From contig JANWWI010000009.1 of assembly GCA_025056355.1 (NCBI GenBank), positions 1 through 64,000 on the forward strand: a DNA stretch of 64,000 bases, given 5' to 3'. Both the position numbers and the translations under genes were made by a program. The notes beneath the pieces were generated by a model that saw only the letters and a program-made list of their open reading frames with translations, did no database searches and had not been told where the DNA came from. The stretch's first letter is position 1; every line of letters begins with the position of its first letter. Source of the stretch: Casimicrobiaceae bacterium. GTDB lineage: Bacteria; Pseudomonadota; Gammaproteobacteria; Burkholderiales; Casimicrobiaceae. This document shows positions 47,448 through 59,398 of this stretch, one piece after another.

Positions 47448-48974
47448 TCAGGGCAGAAGCCAAGACAGACGAAGCGCGACCTTGCCCGGCGTGTCGAGGG
47501 GAGCGGCCAAAGGAATCCCTGCGGTCAAGGCCTCGCCGCGCAGCCCCAGCAGGTAGCGCAAGACCAGTAGCCCGTCGGTGGTCGCTTTCACCTCGCTACC
47601 GTCGGCCAATTTGAATGCGGGCGAGGGCCCACTGATGGCGGCGGCCAGATAGGTCTCGATGGCTGCTGCATCGCGCGTCGCGCCCAAGCCGAGCGCACCT
47701 TGGGTCAACGCAGTGCCGCGCAAACCGAAGAGATAGCGAGCGAGTAAAAGCCCGTCCGTGGCGGCACTTGCAGAGCCGTTGCCGTCGATGTCGAGTACCG
47801 GTGTGTTCGATGAGGCGATTCGGCGAACCTCGCCAGCTCCCAAATAGGCGACGTAGAGTTCGCCCAGAACGTCTTCGCCGAACGAAGAAAGCTGATACGA
47901 AGGTGCTGTGGCAACCTGTGTGAGCGGCCACAAGCCGGTTGCGGCCGGCGAGGCCGTCCAGATTCGGCCGGTACAAAAGTCGCCGAGCAGGTGCGGAGCA
48001 GCCGCAAATTCAGCTACTAGGGTTCCACGATACCGGTACCCGCTGGTGATCGAGCAATCGCCCGCGTTGTGATCGTACTCGGCAATCGGGTCGCGCGCGG
48101 GCAAACCGCTTGCCGCACAGGAAGTTCCATACGGTGCCGTCCCTTCCCGCTGCGGCCAGCCGAAGTTGATTGGTGCCGCAAGGGTCGAGGCAAGTTCAGC
48201 CGCCGTGACCCGATTGACCTCTTCGCGGGCGTTTTGACCCACATCACCGATGTAGAGATCGCCAGTGATCCGATCGAAGGAAATCCGCCACGGATTGCGC
48301 AGGCCGAGTGCGAGGATTTCGGGGCGTCCGCCCGCCGGAGGCGTTGGATTGTTGACCGGAATCGCATAGTACGGCGGCGAGTCGACGTTGACATCGAGGC
48401 GCAGAATTTTGCCGAGCAGCGACGAGGCATCTTGACTCTTGCACAGTGGATCCCCTGCGCCGCCGCTGTCGCCGGTGGCGATGTAGAGGTAACCGTCGAG
48501 ACCGAATCGAAGTCCGCCGCCGTTATGGTTGGCGTAAGTGGGATGAGGGATCTCAAGCAGCCGTTTTTCGGAATTGGGGTCTGCAGTATTTGGGTTTGCA
48601 CTGTTTCGCTCGAAGCGTGCGATGACGAGTTCGCCGTTGGGTTTGCTCGTGTAGTAGACAAAGAAGCGGCCGTTAGAGGCGTAATTCGGGTGAAAGGCCA
48701 GGCCGAGCAAACCGCGCTCCCCGCAACAAAGCACTCGGTCCGTGATATCCAAAAACGGGGTAGTCAGGACTTGGCCGTCGGGATTGACGATCCGGATGCG
48801 TCCAGGCTGCTCGACCACGAACAGCCGTTCGTCGCCTGCGTGCGCAAGGTCGACCGGTTGCGTCAAGCCGGTTGCAGCCGGCTTGAGCACGATCTGCGCG
48901 GTTGCCGACCCGGCCAGCGCAAACGCCATCAGCGCGGCGAAAAGCACAACTGAGCCTGACCTGGAACGTAACAC
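47448..48974 (-). CDS. Secreted PQQ-dependent sugar dehydrogenase-like protein with dockerin-like repeats
   Basis: About 508 residues from GTG 48974 (an ATG at 49016 is also possible). Signal peptide LRSRSGSVVLFAALMAFALAGSATA. The beta-propeller domain (about 30-390) has LDITDRVLCCGERGLLGLAFHPNY and GLRNPWRISFDRITGDLYIGDVGQNAREEV, the soluble aldose sugar dehydrogenase (GSDH/YliI) family. The C-terminus carries two EF-hand-like dockerin-type repeats: DIDGNGSASAATDGLLLARYLFG, split here by position as about 410-430, and a degenerate one near 455-485. It probably oxidises an aldose in the periplasm or outside, if PQQ is available. Confidence 0.8.
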   Translation of the reverse strand: MLRSRSGSVVLFAALMAFALAGSATAQIVLKPAATGLTQPVDLAHAGDERLFVVEQPGRIRIVNPDGQVLTTPFLDITDRVLCCGERGLLGLAFHPNYASNGRFFVYYTSKPNGELVIARFERNSANPNTADPNSEKRLLEIPHPTYANHNGGGLRFGLDGYLYIATGDSGGAGDPLCKSQDASSLLGKILRLDVNVDSPPYYAIPVNNPTPPAGGRPEILALGLRNPWRISFDRITGDLYIGDVGQNAREEVNRVTAAELASTLAAPINFGWPQREGTAPYGTSCAASGLPARDPIAEYDHNAGDCSITSGYRYRGTLVAEFAAAPHLLGDFCTGRIWTASPAATGLWPLTQVATAPSYQLSSFGEDVLGELYVAYLGAGEVRRIASSNTPVLDIDGNGSASAATDGLLLARYLFGLRGTALTQGALGLGATRDAAAIETYLAAAISGPSPAFKLADGSEVKATTDGLLVLRYLLGLRGEALTAGIPLAAPLDTPGKVALRLSWLLP

Positions 48975-49194
48975 GTTGCCCTCGATATATCCCTTGAATT
49001 CGAGTAAACGATACATCAATGGAGGCGAATCGTCCGCGTCGACCGGCAACCCAGCTTTCGGCTCTATCAGCGACTGGAATTGACCGGCCGCGTGAGCGCG
49101 CCGTTGAAGAAAACTCGGGGCGTGTCGCACACGGTGATTGCTCGACCACGAATCTGGGACACAATGCGAGCTCGAGGCCTTCCAGAGGAGCTGA

Positions 49195-50131
49195 CGGATA
49201 AGCGCTCGGGCGGTTAGAGACCAAGCCGCGATCCGCCGACGCGTCCTTGAACTGCTGCTTGCTCTGGCAGTTAGACTTGGAAGCGCGTTCGGCCGGGCCG
49301 AACCGACAGCACCCCTTGTCTCAAGCGCCTCAGCCCAGGCACCGCCGACGCGCAAGCTCGCCGTCCCTGCCGCAGTCGGCGACCCATTGCAGCAGGTGGC
49401 GCGGCGAGCGAGCACCGGAACCAATATCCTCGACACGTACACTCGCCAGTGGGTGAGCGTTCCCAATCAAGCGCTCAATCAGATGCTCCTGCGCGGTATG
49501 GACCGGGCGATTCGGGGCGAACCCGAGTGCCGACGTAACTTACCTGATGCTCACGCCTGATCGAGGGGAGTGTTGAGCTGCGCGCCGAGGAGCGCGAAGC
49601 GGCGATCACCCAGCGCGCGCTTGAGGTGCTTGCCAGCCGACCCGAGCGCTCACAGTGGGACGAAACCTTTGTGGTTATCCCCAAGTGGCTGTTTGCTGAG
49701 CACGCCGGCATGGCGGGTAAGCTCACAGGCGTCGGAGCCTTCCTCCAACTGCTTGAAAGCGCGCGAGGGAGCGATGCTGTCTTCGAAGGCGGCCTCGCGC
49801 CCAATTTTGAGGGGGAAAACATCCACGATCTGGGTCAAAAAAGTCCCGCAGCCAGACGTATGTCGCGCCGTTTGCCTTCCTGAAGTTGATCGTGCTCGAT
49901 GCGAAAAGTCTTGCCATCACGCGCACCGACGAGCGATTCGATTTTCGCCGGCTCATCAACAGCGACGCTACCGCACTCAACGTGCTCTCCTCGATTCCGG
50001 CCGAAGCGCTCGCGCGTGAACTCGAGCAGCTTGTCGAAACTTTGGCGCGACGCCTGATCGTGGATCGTCCAGGTACGATCGAAATCGGCCCGCTGCGTCC
50101 GGGGTCCGAGGCAACGCTGCCTTCGCGATAA
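49195..50131 (+). pseudogene. Frameshifted gene remnant, unknown secreted protein
   Basis: Three plus-strand frames together read as one plausible protein. Frame A (to about 49517) gives NILDTYTRQWVSVPNQ and LLRGMDRAIRG. Frame B (about 49514-49560) gives NPSADVTYLMLTPD. Frame C (about 49548-49840) gives ETFVVIPKWLFAEHAGM. Frame B again (from about 49838) gives SQTYVAPFAFLKLIVLDAK and ends at 50131. The shifts sit at a GGGG run (49514), near 49555-49568, and at AAAAAA (49837-49842). No start codon is evident. I do not recognise the family. Confidence 0.55.
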
Positions 50132-50199
50132 TCGCGACGCCGTCTGTGGGAGTGCCCGCGGCGGCTGCCTGTGCATTGTGCACCGCTGTGATAAGTGCT

Positions 50200-52403
<2,204 letters not shown>

Positions 52404-52514
52404 AATCTAGCTCTCTTGGGTCCGTGACCGGCGGCGGCGAAGCGCCCCGCCTGTGCATCACGGGTCAAAGCGCGGTCCGAGTGGGACGGCGCCAATTGCC
52501 GAAGGATGACCGTC

Positions 52515-52841
52515 ATGTGGGGAACTGCTTACGCCCAAAGTGCAAGCACGGGCGCTGCCGCGGGCAGCGAGTGGCTGTCGCTTGTGCCGTTGATCGCCAT
52601 TTTTGTGATCTTTTACTTTCTGCTCATTCGTCCGCAGCAGAAGCGCCTCAAAGAGCAGCGCGCCATGATCGAAGCCCTGCAAAAAGGCGACGAAGTGGTC
52701 ACGGCGGGCGGCGTGGTGGGCAAGATCGTCAAGCTCGACGAGAACTACGTCTCGCTTGAAACGGCCGGTGGTACGCAAATTGCCGTGCAGCGTAACGCGG
52801 TTTCTGCGCTCCTGCCCAAGGGTTCGTTGAAGAATCTCTGA
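52515..52841 (+). CDS. yajC: Preprotein translocase subunit YajC
   Basis: A 108-residue protein: a short N-terminal AYAQSAS, one membrane helix (about 20-40, LIAIFVIFYFLLIRPQQKR) and a small cytoplasmic domain with GDEVVTAGGVVGKI. The ATG at 52515 has GAAGGA 8 bases upstream; an ATG at 52506 overlaps that site. It accompanies SecDF. Confidence 0.93.
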   Translation: MWGTAYAQSASTGAAAGSEWLSLVPLIAIFVIFYFLLIRPQQKRLKEQRAMIEALQKGDEVVTAGGVVGKIVKLDENYVSLETAGGTQIAVQRNAVSALLPKGSLKNL

Positions 52842-52888
52842 AACCGCGTTCAACCCGTCCGGAGCGTTGACGGCTCCGCCGTGCTTCG

Positions 52889-54835
52889 ATGAATCGCTAT
52901 CCCCTCTGGAAATACCTCGTCATGGCGGTCGCCGTGACGATCGGGCTGCTCTACACGCTGCCGAACTTCTTCCCTCAGGTGCCCGCGTTGCAGGTGTCGA
53001 CGAGCCGTCCCGGCGTGCGGATCGACGCGGCGCTGCTGTCTCGCGTTGAAAGTACCCTCAAAGCCGCGGGGTTGCCGGTGGCTTCGACAAGACTCGATGC
53101 GAACGGCATCCACGTACGATTCGCCGGAGGCGACACGGTCACGCAACTCAAGGCGAAGGACGCGCTTATCCAGGCGCTCAATTCCGGTTCCCCCGATGGC
53201 AGTGGGCCCTTTGTGGTGGCCCTCACCAACGAGACGACGACGCCGGCGTGGATGCAATCGATCAATGCGCTGCCGATGTTTCTCGGACTCGACTTGCGCG
53301 GGGGGGTGCACTTCCTGATGCAAGTCGACATGAAGCAGGCGCTCGACCGAGCCGCCGACCGCAATGCCGCTGATGTGCGTGCGCTGCTTCGCGAAAAGCG
53401 CATTCGATATGGCGGGGTGGAAAAGGCCGGTGAGTCGCTGATCGTGCGCTTTAGCGATTCCGCAGAGCGCGACAAGGCCAAAGCCGTCATTGAGGGCAAT
53501 CACCCGGACTTGATCGTGCGCGAAGACGGTGCCGGTGTCGATCTGCGCCTCGTGCTTTCGCCCAAAGAGGAGGCGAAAAAGAAACTCGCGGATGCGGCCA
53601 TCGAACAAAACCAAAAAGTGCTCAACAACCGCATCAACGCGCTCGGACTCACGGAGCCGATCATCCAGCGGCAAGGTGTTGATCGAATCGTGATTCAGGT
53701 GCCCGGTGCTTCGGATCCGGCGCGGCTCAAGGAGATCATCGGCCGTACGGGAACGCTCGAGCTGCGGATGGTCGAAGCCGACAGCCGGCGTAACGCGGCC
53801 ATGCTCGAAGCGGCTCGCGCGGGCAACGTGCCGATCGGTCTGGAACTGCTCACCGACCGCACGGGCGAACAAATCCTCGTCAAAAAGCAGTACGTGATCA
53901 CGGGCGAGCGCATCACGAGCGCGGAACCGGCCTTCGACAGCCAGACCAATCAGCCGATCGTTCGCGTGCAAACCGACGGCCAGGGGGCGCGCATTCTGCG
54001 CGAGGTCACGAGCCAGAACATCGGCAACCGCATGGCCATCGTGCTCATCGAAAAGGGCAAAGCGGAGGTCATCACCGCCCCCGTGATCCAGGGAGAGCTG
54101 GGCGCGAACTTTCAGATCAGCGGCAATATGACCGTGCGCGAGACAAGCGACATTGCGCTACTCATCCGCTCGGGTGCGATCGCCGCTCCGATGGAAATCA
54201 TCGAAGAGCGAACCGTGGGGCCAAGCCTTGGTGCTGAAAACATCGAACGCGGGTTCAACTCGGTGCTCTGGGGGTTTGTGGCGCTGGTGGCCTTCATCGT
54301 GGTCTATTACATGGTGATGGGACTGATTTCAGCGCTCGCGCTGGCGGTCAACTTGCTGCTGCTGATTGCCATCCTCTCCATGCTGCAAGCGACGCTGACC
54401 TTGCCCGGGATCGCGGCGATTGCCCTCACGCTCGGCATGGCCATCGACGCAAACGTCCTCATCAATGAGCGCATCCGCGAGGAGCTACGGGCAGGCTTGA
54501 AACCTCAAGAGGCCATTCATGCGGGCTTTGAGCGGGCCTGGGCGACCATTCTCGACTCCAACATCACGACCCTCATTGCCGGCATTGCGCTGTTTGTGTT
54601 CGGGACCGGGCCGGTCAAGGGCTTCGCAGTCGTGCATTGTCTTGGCATTCTGACTTCGATGTTCTCGGCGGTGTTTTTTGCGCGGGGGGTGGTCAATCTG
54701 GTCTACGGCCGCAAGCGCAAGCTTGAGCGGATTTCGATCGGTACGGTGTGGAAGCCAACCCAGACAACGAAAGGCGAGGCCGCATCCGCCGCCGCGGCGC
54801 GATCCAGGCCCGAAACACCGACGCAGGCCAACTAG
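52889..54835 (+). CDS. secD: Protein translocase subunit SecD
   Basis: A 648-residue inner-membrane protein: first helix (about 10-28), large periplasmic P1 domain with GLDLRGGVHFLMQVD, and five helices at the C-terminus with VALTLGMAIDANVLINERIREEL. It pulls proteins across after SecA using the proton-motive force. A 40-residue Ala/Thr tail ends it. Confidence 0.96.
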   Translation: MNRYPLWKYLVMAVAVTIGLLYTLPNFFPQVPALQVSTSRPGVRIDAALLSRVESTLKAAGLPVASTRLDANGIHVRFAGGDTVTQLKAKDALIQALNSGSPDGSGPFVVALTNETTTPAWMQSINALPMFLGLDLRGGVHFLMQVDMKQALDRAADRNAADVRALLREKRIRYGGVEKAGESLIVRFSDSAERDKAKAVIEGNHPDLIVREDGAGVDLRLVLSPKEEAKKKLADAAIEQNQKVLNNRINALGLTEPIIQRQGVDRIVIQVPGASDPARLKEIIGRTGTLELRMVEADSRRNAAMLEAARAGNVPIGLELLTDRTGEQILVKKQYVITGERITSAEPAFDSQTNQPIVRVQTDGQGARILREVTSQNIGNRMAIVLIEKGKAEVITAPVIQGELGANFQISGNMTVRETSDIALLIRSGAIAAPMEIIEERTVGPSLGAENIERGFNSVLWGFVALVAFIVVYYMVMGLISALALAVNLLLLIAILSMLQATLTLPGIAAIALTLGMAIDANVLINERIREELRAGLKPQEAIHAGFERAWATILDSNITTLIAGIALFVFGTGPVKGFAVVHCLGILTSMFSAVFFARGVVNLVYGRKRKLERISIGTVWKPTQTTKGEAASAAAARSRPETPTQAN

Positions 54836-54864
54836 CCCGACCAAGACGATTGGGGAGCCAAGCG

Positions 54865-55848
54865 ATGGAGTTTTTCCGCTTCCGGCGCGACATCCCGTTC
54901 ATGAAGTACGCGCTCGCCTTCAACATCGTGAGCGTGCTGACATTTCTGTTTGCCGTGTGGGCGCTTGCGTTTCGCGGGCTCAACTTCGGGATCGACTTTG
55001 CGGGCGGCACGGTTGTGGAAATCCGTTTCGCGCAGGCGGCCAACGTCAGCGAAGTCCGTAAGGCCGTGGAATCGCTCGGAACCGGAGAGGCGTTCGTTCA
55101 AAACTTCGGAACGCCGAATGACCTCCTTGTGCGTCTGCCGGCGGCTCCGAACGTCTCCAACGCGCAGATGAGCGAACGGCTCTTCGCGGCGATCTGCGGA
55201 CAGCGGGCGATGAACGAAGCCAAAAACGCTTGCGGTGAAGGCGCCGAGCGGATCGAACTCAAACGCGTGGAATTCGTCGGCCCGCAGGTCGGGCGTGAAC
55301 TATTCGAAAGCGGGGCGCTTGCGTTGGTACTCGTGGTCGTGGGCATCATGGCTTACTTGTCGTTGCGCTTCGAATGGCGCTTCGCGGTGGCGGCCATCAT
55401 CGCCAACTTGCATGATGTGGTGATCATCCTCGGGCTGTTTGCGTTCTTCCAGTGGGAGTTCAATTTGCCGGTGCTTGCCGCCACGTTGGCGATTTTGGGC
55501 TACTCGGTCAACGAATCAGTGGTCATTGCCGACCGCATCCGGGAAAACTTCCGCAAGATGCGCAAGGCGTCGGTCGACCAAATCATCGACAACGCCATCA
55601 CCAGCACAATCAGCCGGACGGTAATCACCCACGGCTCGACCCAGATCATGGTACTGTCGATGCTCATCTTCGGCGGCGAGACGCTGTTTTATTTCGCCTT
55701 GGCGCTCACCATTGGGATTTGTTTTGGCATTTACTCTTCGGTGCTCGTGATGGCCCCGCTGGTTCGCTGGTTAGGTGTCTCGCGCGAAAACCTGGTGAAG
55801 CCCGAACGGCCGAAGGATCCGCTTGAGGCCGAGAAGATCTTGCCCTAG
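54865..55848 (+). CDS. secF: Protein translocase subunit SecF
   Basis: A 327-residue partner of SecD: FFRFRRDIPFMKYAL start, GLNFGIDFAGGTVVE after the first helix, and SVNESVVIADRIRENFRK and SRTVITHGSTQ in the C-terminal helices. The ATG at 54865 has GGGGAG about 8 bases before it. Confidence 0.96.
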   Translation: MEFFRFRRDIPFMKYALAFNIVSVLTFLFAVWALAFRGLNFGIDFAGGTVVEIRFAQAANVSEVRKAVESLGTGEAFVQNFGTPNDLLVRLPAAPNVSNAQMSERLFAAICGQRAMNEAKNACGEGAERIELKRVEFVGPQVGRELFESGALALVLVVVGIMAYLSLRFEWRFAVAAIIANLHDVVIILGLFAFFQWEFNLPVLAATLAILGYSVNESVVIADRIRENFRKMRKASVDQIIDNAITSTISRTVITHGSTQIMVLSMLIFGGETLFYFALALTIGICFGIYSSVLVMAPLVRWLGVSRENLVKPERPKDPLEAEKILP

Positions 55849-55895
55849 ACGGGCGACGACGCTGTCGGCGACCCAGCCCAACCCAGGAGATCATC

Positions 55896-56552
55896 ATCGA
55901 AACCCTCGAGCGGCTGTGGAGTTTTTTCACGAGGCTTGATCAGCACCTCTTGGTGCTGGCGCAGGGCTCGCCGGAGTTTTTTTTCAGCACGGTTGCGCTC
56001 ATCATCTTCGTGGAAACCGGGCTGGTCATCATGCCCCTGCTGCCCGGGGATTCGCTTTTATTTGTGGCAGGTACGGTGACTGCGGTGGCGGGGCTTCCGA
56101 TCCACGCTTTAGTGATCTTGCTAATCGTGGCTGCCGTGCTTGGAGACTCGGTCAACTACTGGGTGGGCAAGCAATCCGGCTTGGCGGTTTTTGAGACCGA
56201 CCATCCGCGACTGCAACGGATTTTTCGACGCGACTACCTGGTGCGAACACAGGCCTTTTACGAGCGCTACGGGGCCTTTTCCATCGTCATTGGCCGCTTT
56301 GTGCCGATCGTGCGTACCTTCGTGCCATTCCTTGCTGGGGTGGCGCGTATGCATTACGGACGGTTTTTGACCTACAACATTCTGGGCGGCGTGCTTTGGA
56401 TCACCTCGCTCACTTATGCTGGGTACTTCTTCGGCAACCTGCCGTGGGTGAGGGCAAACCTCTCGCTGATCGTTTTGGCCATCGTGGTCGCCTCGATTCT
56501 GCCAATCGTCGTCAAGGTTTGGCAGGAGCGACGCCGCCCACTTCGGCGCTAG
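55896..56552 (+). CDS. DedA-family membrane protein
   Basis: About 219 residues if it starts near 55896, 200 if at TTG 55950. It has FVETGLVIMPLLPGDSLLFVAG, the conserved Gly-Asp-x3-Tyr-W region (GDSVNYWVGK), and GRFVPIVRTFVPFLAGVARM, the DedA signature. DedA proteins are lipid (undecaprenyl phosphate or other) transporters. AGGAG at 55885-55889 is followed by ATCATCATCGAAACC with no ATG or GTG, so an AUC start at 55896 or a weak TTG start at 55950 must be used. Confidence 0.85.
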   Translation: METLERLWSFFTRLDQHLLVLAQGSPEFFFSTVALIIFVETGLVIMPLLPGDSLLFVAGTVTAVAGLPIHALVILLIVAAVLGDSVNYWVGKQSGLAVFETDHPRLQRIFRRDYLVRTQAFYERYGAFSIVIGRFVPIVRTFVPFLAGVARMHYGRFLTYNILGGVLWITSLTYAGYFFGNLPWVRANLSLIVLAIVVASILPIVVKVWQERRRPLRR

Positions 56553-56603
56553 GCACCGGCGCCGACGGTCCAGCGCGCGGCTGAGGCATGTTCGAGCGGG
56601 CAA

Positions 56604-57875
56604 CTAGCGCGGAGCCATCCAAAGCAAGACGATAGCCAGCGTGAACAGCGTCACCGGTATGCCGATGCGAGCATGCTCGCGCCATCCGATTTCGATGCCT
56701 TGTTGGCGTGCAAGGTCAGCCACGATCAAGTTGGCGATCGAACCGACGAGCAAAAGATTGCCGGCAAAGGTGCTGACCAACGCAAGCAAAACGCCCTGGG
56801 TTTCCTCTTGGAGATGCGGCAGCAGCAGCATCACGGCCGGGACGTTTGAGACGATATTCGAGAGGGTGACCCCAACCACTGTGAGCGGCACTAGATCGCC
56901 CAGCACTATGCCTTGGCGGGTGAGCGCGGCAACCAGCTCGGCGGCTAGGCCAGTTTGCTCGAAGGCCCGGTTGACGACGAACAGCCCCATGAAGAGCACG
57001 AGCAACGACCAGTCCACCGTGCCCATGACCTCAGCCGAATGCAGGCGGCGGGAGAGCAGCAGCACGCCCGCCGCGACGAGGGCGACCACCTCATGCGGCC
57101 AGTCGGTCGCAAGGAAGGCCACGAGCACGGCGGTGACGACGACGAGACCCTTCACGGTTTGACCGCGGTCGAAGGGTGGTGCATCGGCGTGCAGCTGATT
57201 AACGTTGGCAAGCGCGGGGCGCGCATCGCCGCGCCCCGTGGCAAACACGAGCCAGAGCCAGAGGACGAAGAGGCCCGCAAGCGCAGGCGGTGCCGCTTGC
57301 AGGAGGTAGCGCCCGAAGTCGAGCCCGAGCACGCTGCCGATCAGCATGTTCTGCGGATTGCCGATGAGGGTGGCCGCCGAGCCCACGTTGGCCGCACAGG
57401 TAAGTCCCACGAGGAAGGGCACCGGCGCAAGGCCGCGTGCGAGGCAGACGCGCGCGACGATTGGCGTCATCGCGAGGCAGATCACATCGTTCGAGAACAC
57501 CGCCGAGAGCGAGCCCGCGACGAAAACGAGCGTGGCGAGGAGTGCGGACCGCGACCACGGCCGGGTGCCAATCCAGAGCGCAACCGCGGTGTAGAAACCG
57601 CCCAAGCGCATCTGCGCCGAGATCACCATGAAGGAGAAAAGGAGCAGGATCGTCGGGAGATCGATGGCCTGCGCGGCCTTTGATACATCGAGCGCACCGA
57701 GGCCGATGACTGCAATCGCGCCCAAGAGCGCCACCCCCGAGCGATCGAGCCGGAGCCGCGGTAGGCCGCCCAGGAACATGCCCAGATAGACGAGCGCGAA
57801 CACGATGACCACGCCCCAGTCGAGGGGGGCATGGCCGGCCACCGTATCGGGCATGAGGTCTGCGAGATCCTTCAC
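56604..57875 (-). CDS. ArsB/NhaD-type (SLC13-like) anion or cation transporter
   Basis: A 423-residue protein with about eleven helices. Motifs GSLSAVFSNDVICLAMTPIVA and NVGSAATLIGNPQNMLIGS are those of the ArsB/NhaD/citrate permease superfamily; a related NIVSNVPAVMLLLP repeat is in the second half. The substrate (arsenite, Na+/H+ or a dicarboxylate) cannot be fixed from sequence. No arsR or arsC neighbours. Convergent with the DedA gene. Confidence 0.82.
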   Translation of the reverse strand: MKDLADLMPDTVAGHAPLDWGVVIVFALVYLGMFLGGLPRLRLDRSGVALLGAIAVIGLGALDVSKAAQAIDLPTILLLFSFMVISAQMRLGGFYTAVALWIGTRPWSRSALLATLVFVAGSLSAVFSNDVICLAMTPIVARVCLARGLAPVPFLVGLTCAANVGSAATLIGNPQNMLIGSVLGLDFGRYLLQAAPPALAGLFVLWLWLVFATGRGDARPALANVNQLHADAPPFDRGQTVKGLVVVTAVLVAFLATDWPHEVVALVAAGVLLLSRRLHSAEVMGTVDWSLLVLFMGLFVVNRAFEQTGLAAELVAALTRQGIVLGDLVPLTVVGVTLSNIVSNVPAVMLLLPHLQEETQGVLLALVSTFAGNLLLVGSIANLIVADLARQQGIEIGWREHARIGIPVTLFTLAIVLLWMAPR

Positions 57876-58225
57876 ATCGGCATTTTGCCGGGGCGTCTCA
57901 CGGTCGTTCGCACTTGCTCCTCCGTCGTCCGGTCATACTCGGGCGCCACGCGCGCGGCATGGGCGCGCGCCGGTGCTGCACGAGGGCGCTCCTCTGGCCG
58001 GGACTGACCCAGACGCGACGCGAGCGCGAATGCGTTCAGGGTCGATTGAGGACCTTGCTGCCAGTCGCACTCGCTTGCCCTGTTCACAGAAGCCGGTAGC
58101 CGTGCGAGGACATCCAGTCACGCCAAGGTCACGCCAAGGTCACGCCCCGGCGGAAGGCTATAGTTACCTTTCAAGCGCGTCTCCTGAAGCGCGCAGCGCC
58201 CGTAGAACACAAGGTCACTACCATC
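57876..58225. other. Divergent intergenic region
   Basis: About 350 bases between the minus-strand transporter and the plus-strand SRPBCC gene. It contains an 11-bp tandem repeat (GTCACGCCAAG at 58117 and 58128, partial third copy to 58146). No gene is convincing. Confidence 0.45.
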
Positions 58226-58651
58226 ATGCCATCCGCAACGACGATCTCCATAGACGCCTGGGTTCCGGTCGCTCCGCAGACCGCTTGGCGCGCGTACACC
58301 ACGCCGCAGGACGTTGTGCAATGGAATCACGCCACACCGGAATGGCACTGCCCGTGGGCGAACATTGATCTGCGCGAGGGTGGCCGACACGTTGCACGGA
58401 TGGAAGCGCGTGATGGCTCGTTTGGCTTCGATTACTCGGGCACCTACGAAGCAGTGGATGAACCCGTGCGGATCGTTCTGCGGCTTGACGATGGGCGCCG
58501 AGTTGAGACGACGTTCGAACGCGAAGGCGAGGGAACACGCGTGCGCATTCACTTCGAAAGCGAAGCCACGCACACGGTCGAACAGCAACGCGTCGGCTGG
58601 CAAGCGATCCTTGACAGCTACGCTCGCTACGTCGGACAACTGCCCACGTAA
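58226..58651 (+). CDS. SRPBCC/AHSA1-family protein
   Basis: A 141-residue START-like protein with AWRAYTTPQDVVQWNHATPEWHCPWANIDLREGG and a C-terminal GWQAILDSYARYVG helix, typical of the activator-of-Hsp90 homologue-1 (SRPBCC) family. It binds a small hydrophobic ligand in a deep cavity; the ligand is unknown. It starts a small plus-strand group with the next two genes. Confidence 0.85.
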   Translation: MPSATTISIDAWVPVAPQTAWRAYTTPQDVVQWNHATPEWHCPWANIDLREGGRHVARMEARDGSFGFDYSGTYEAVDEPVRIVLRLDDGRRVETTFEREGEGTRVRIHFESEATHTVEQQRVGWQAILDSYARYVGQLPT

Positions 58652-58759
58652 AGCGAGCGCCCGCTCGGGACTTCAGCGAATTGGCTGGCTGCGAAGGATC
58701 ATTGCCGCAAGCGCTGGGCGCTGCTGAGCGGCGCAGTGCTTCAATGGAGAAACATCGCC

Positions 58760-59398
58760 GTGAGCAAAGTTTTCGTCAACATCGCGCTGAGTCTCGACGG
58801 TTACCTCGCGCCCGCGGGCATGACCGTCGAGCACTTCCATGATCCCGGCCACATGAACTGGGGCGCCAAGTGGGGTGCACTCATGGGCTGGGCGCTCAAT
58901 CAGCGCTACCTGCGGGAGAAGCTCAAGCTCGGCGAAGGCGGCGAGACGGGGCCGGTCAATGACCTCGTACGCCACACCTTCGAGCGGACAGGCGCGCACA
59001 TCATGGGCAAGCGGATGTTCGACGGCGGCGAACTGGGCTGGCCGGAGGAGGCGCCATTTCATACGCCGGTCTTCGTGCTCACGCACACCCGGCGCGAGCC
59101 GTGGGTACGGCCCGGCGGCACGGTCTTTCACTTCGTCAACGACAGGCCCGAACAGGCGCTTGCGCTCGCCCGCGCGGCAGCGGGCGGTCGCGACATCCGC
59201 ATCTCGGGTGGGGCGGATGTGATCCAGCAGTATCTGAATCTGGGCGCGATCGATGAGATCGAGATCGCGCTGGTACCTGTGCTCTTCGGCGGCGGGCGGC
59301 GGCTCTTCGATCACCTGACCGAACCGCTGCCGGGTTTTCGTATCGAGCGCGTGCTTCATCATCCGGCCGCGACCCACCTGCGCTACGTGCGCTCGTGA
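58760..59398 (+). CDS. Dihydrofolate reductase-family protein (RibD C-terminal-like)
   Basis: A 212-residue protein with VFVNIALSLDGYLAPAG at the N-terminus and GGADVIQQYLNLGAIDEIEIALVPVLFGGGRRLF at the C-terminus, the pattern of RibD_C/YyaP-like reductases. The exact substrate is unknown. GTG at 58760 has GGAG about 11 bases before it. It overlaps the next gene. Confidence 0.85.
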   Translation: MSKVFVNIALSLDGYLAPAGMTVEHFHDPGHMNWGAKWGALMGWALNQRYLREKLKLGEGGETGPVNDLVRHTFERTGAHIMGKRMFDGGELGWPEEAPFHTPVFVLTHTRREPWVRPGGTVFHFVNDRPEQALALARAAAGGRDIRISGGADVIQQYLNLGAIDEIEIALVPVLFGGGRRLFDHLTEPLPGFRIERVLHHPAATHLRYVRS

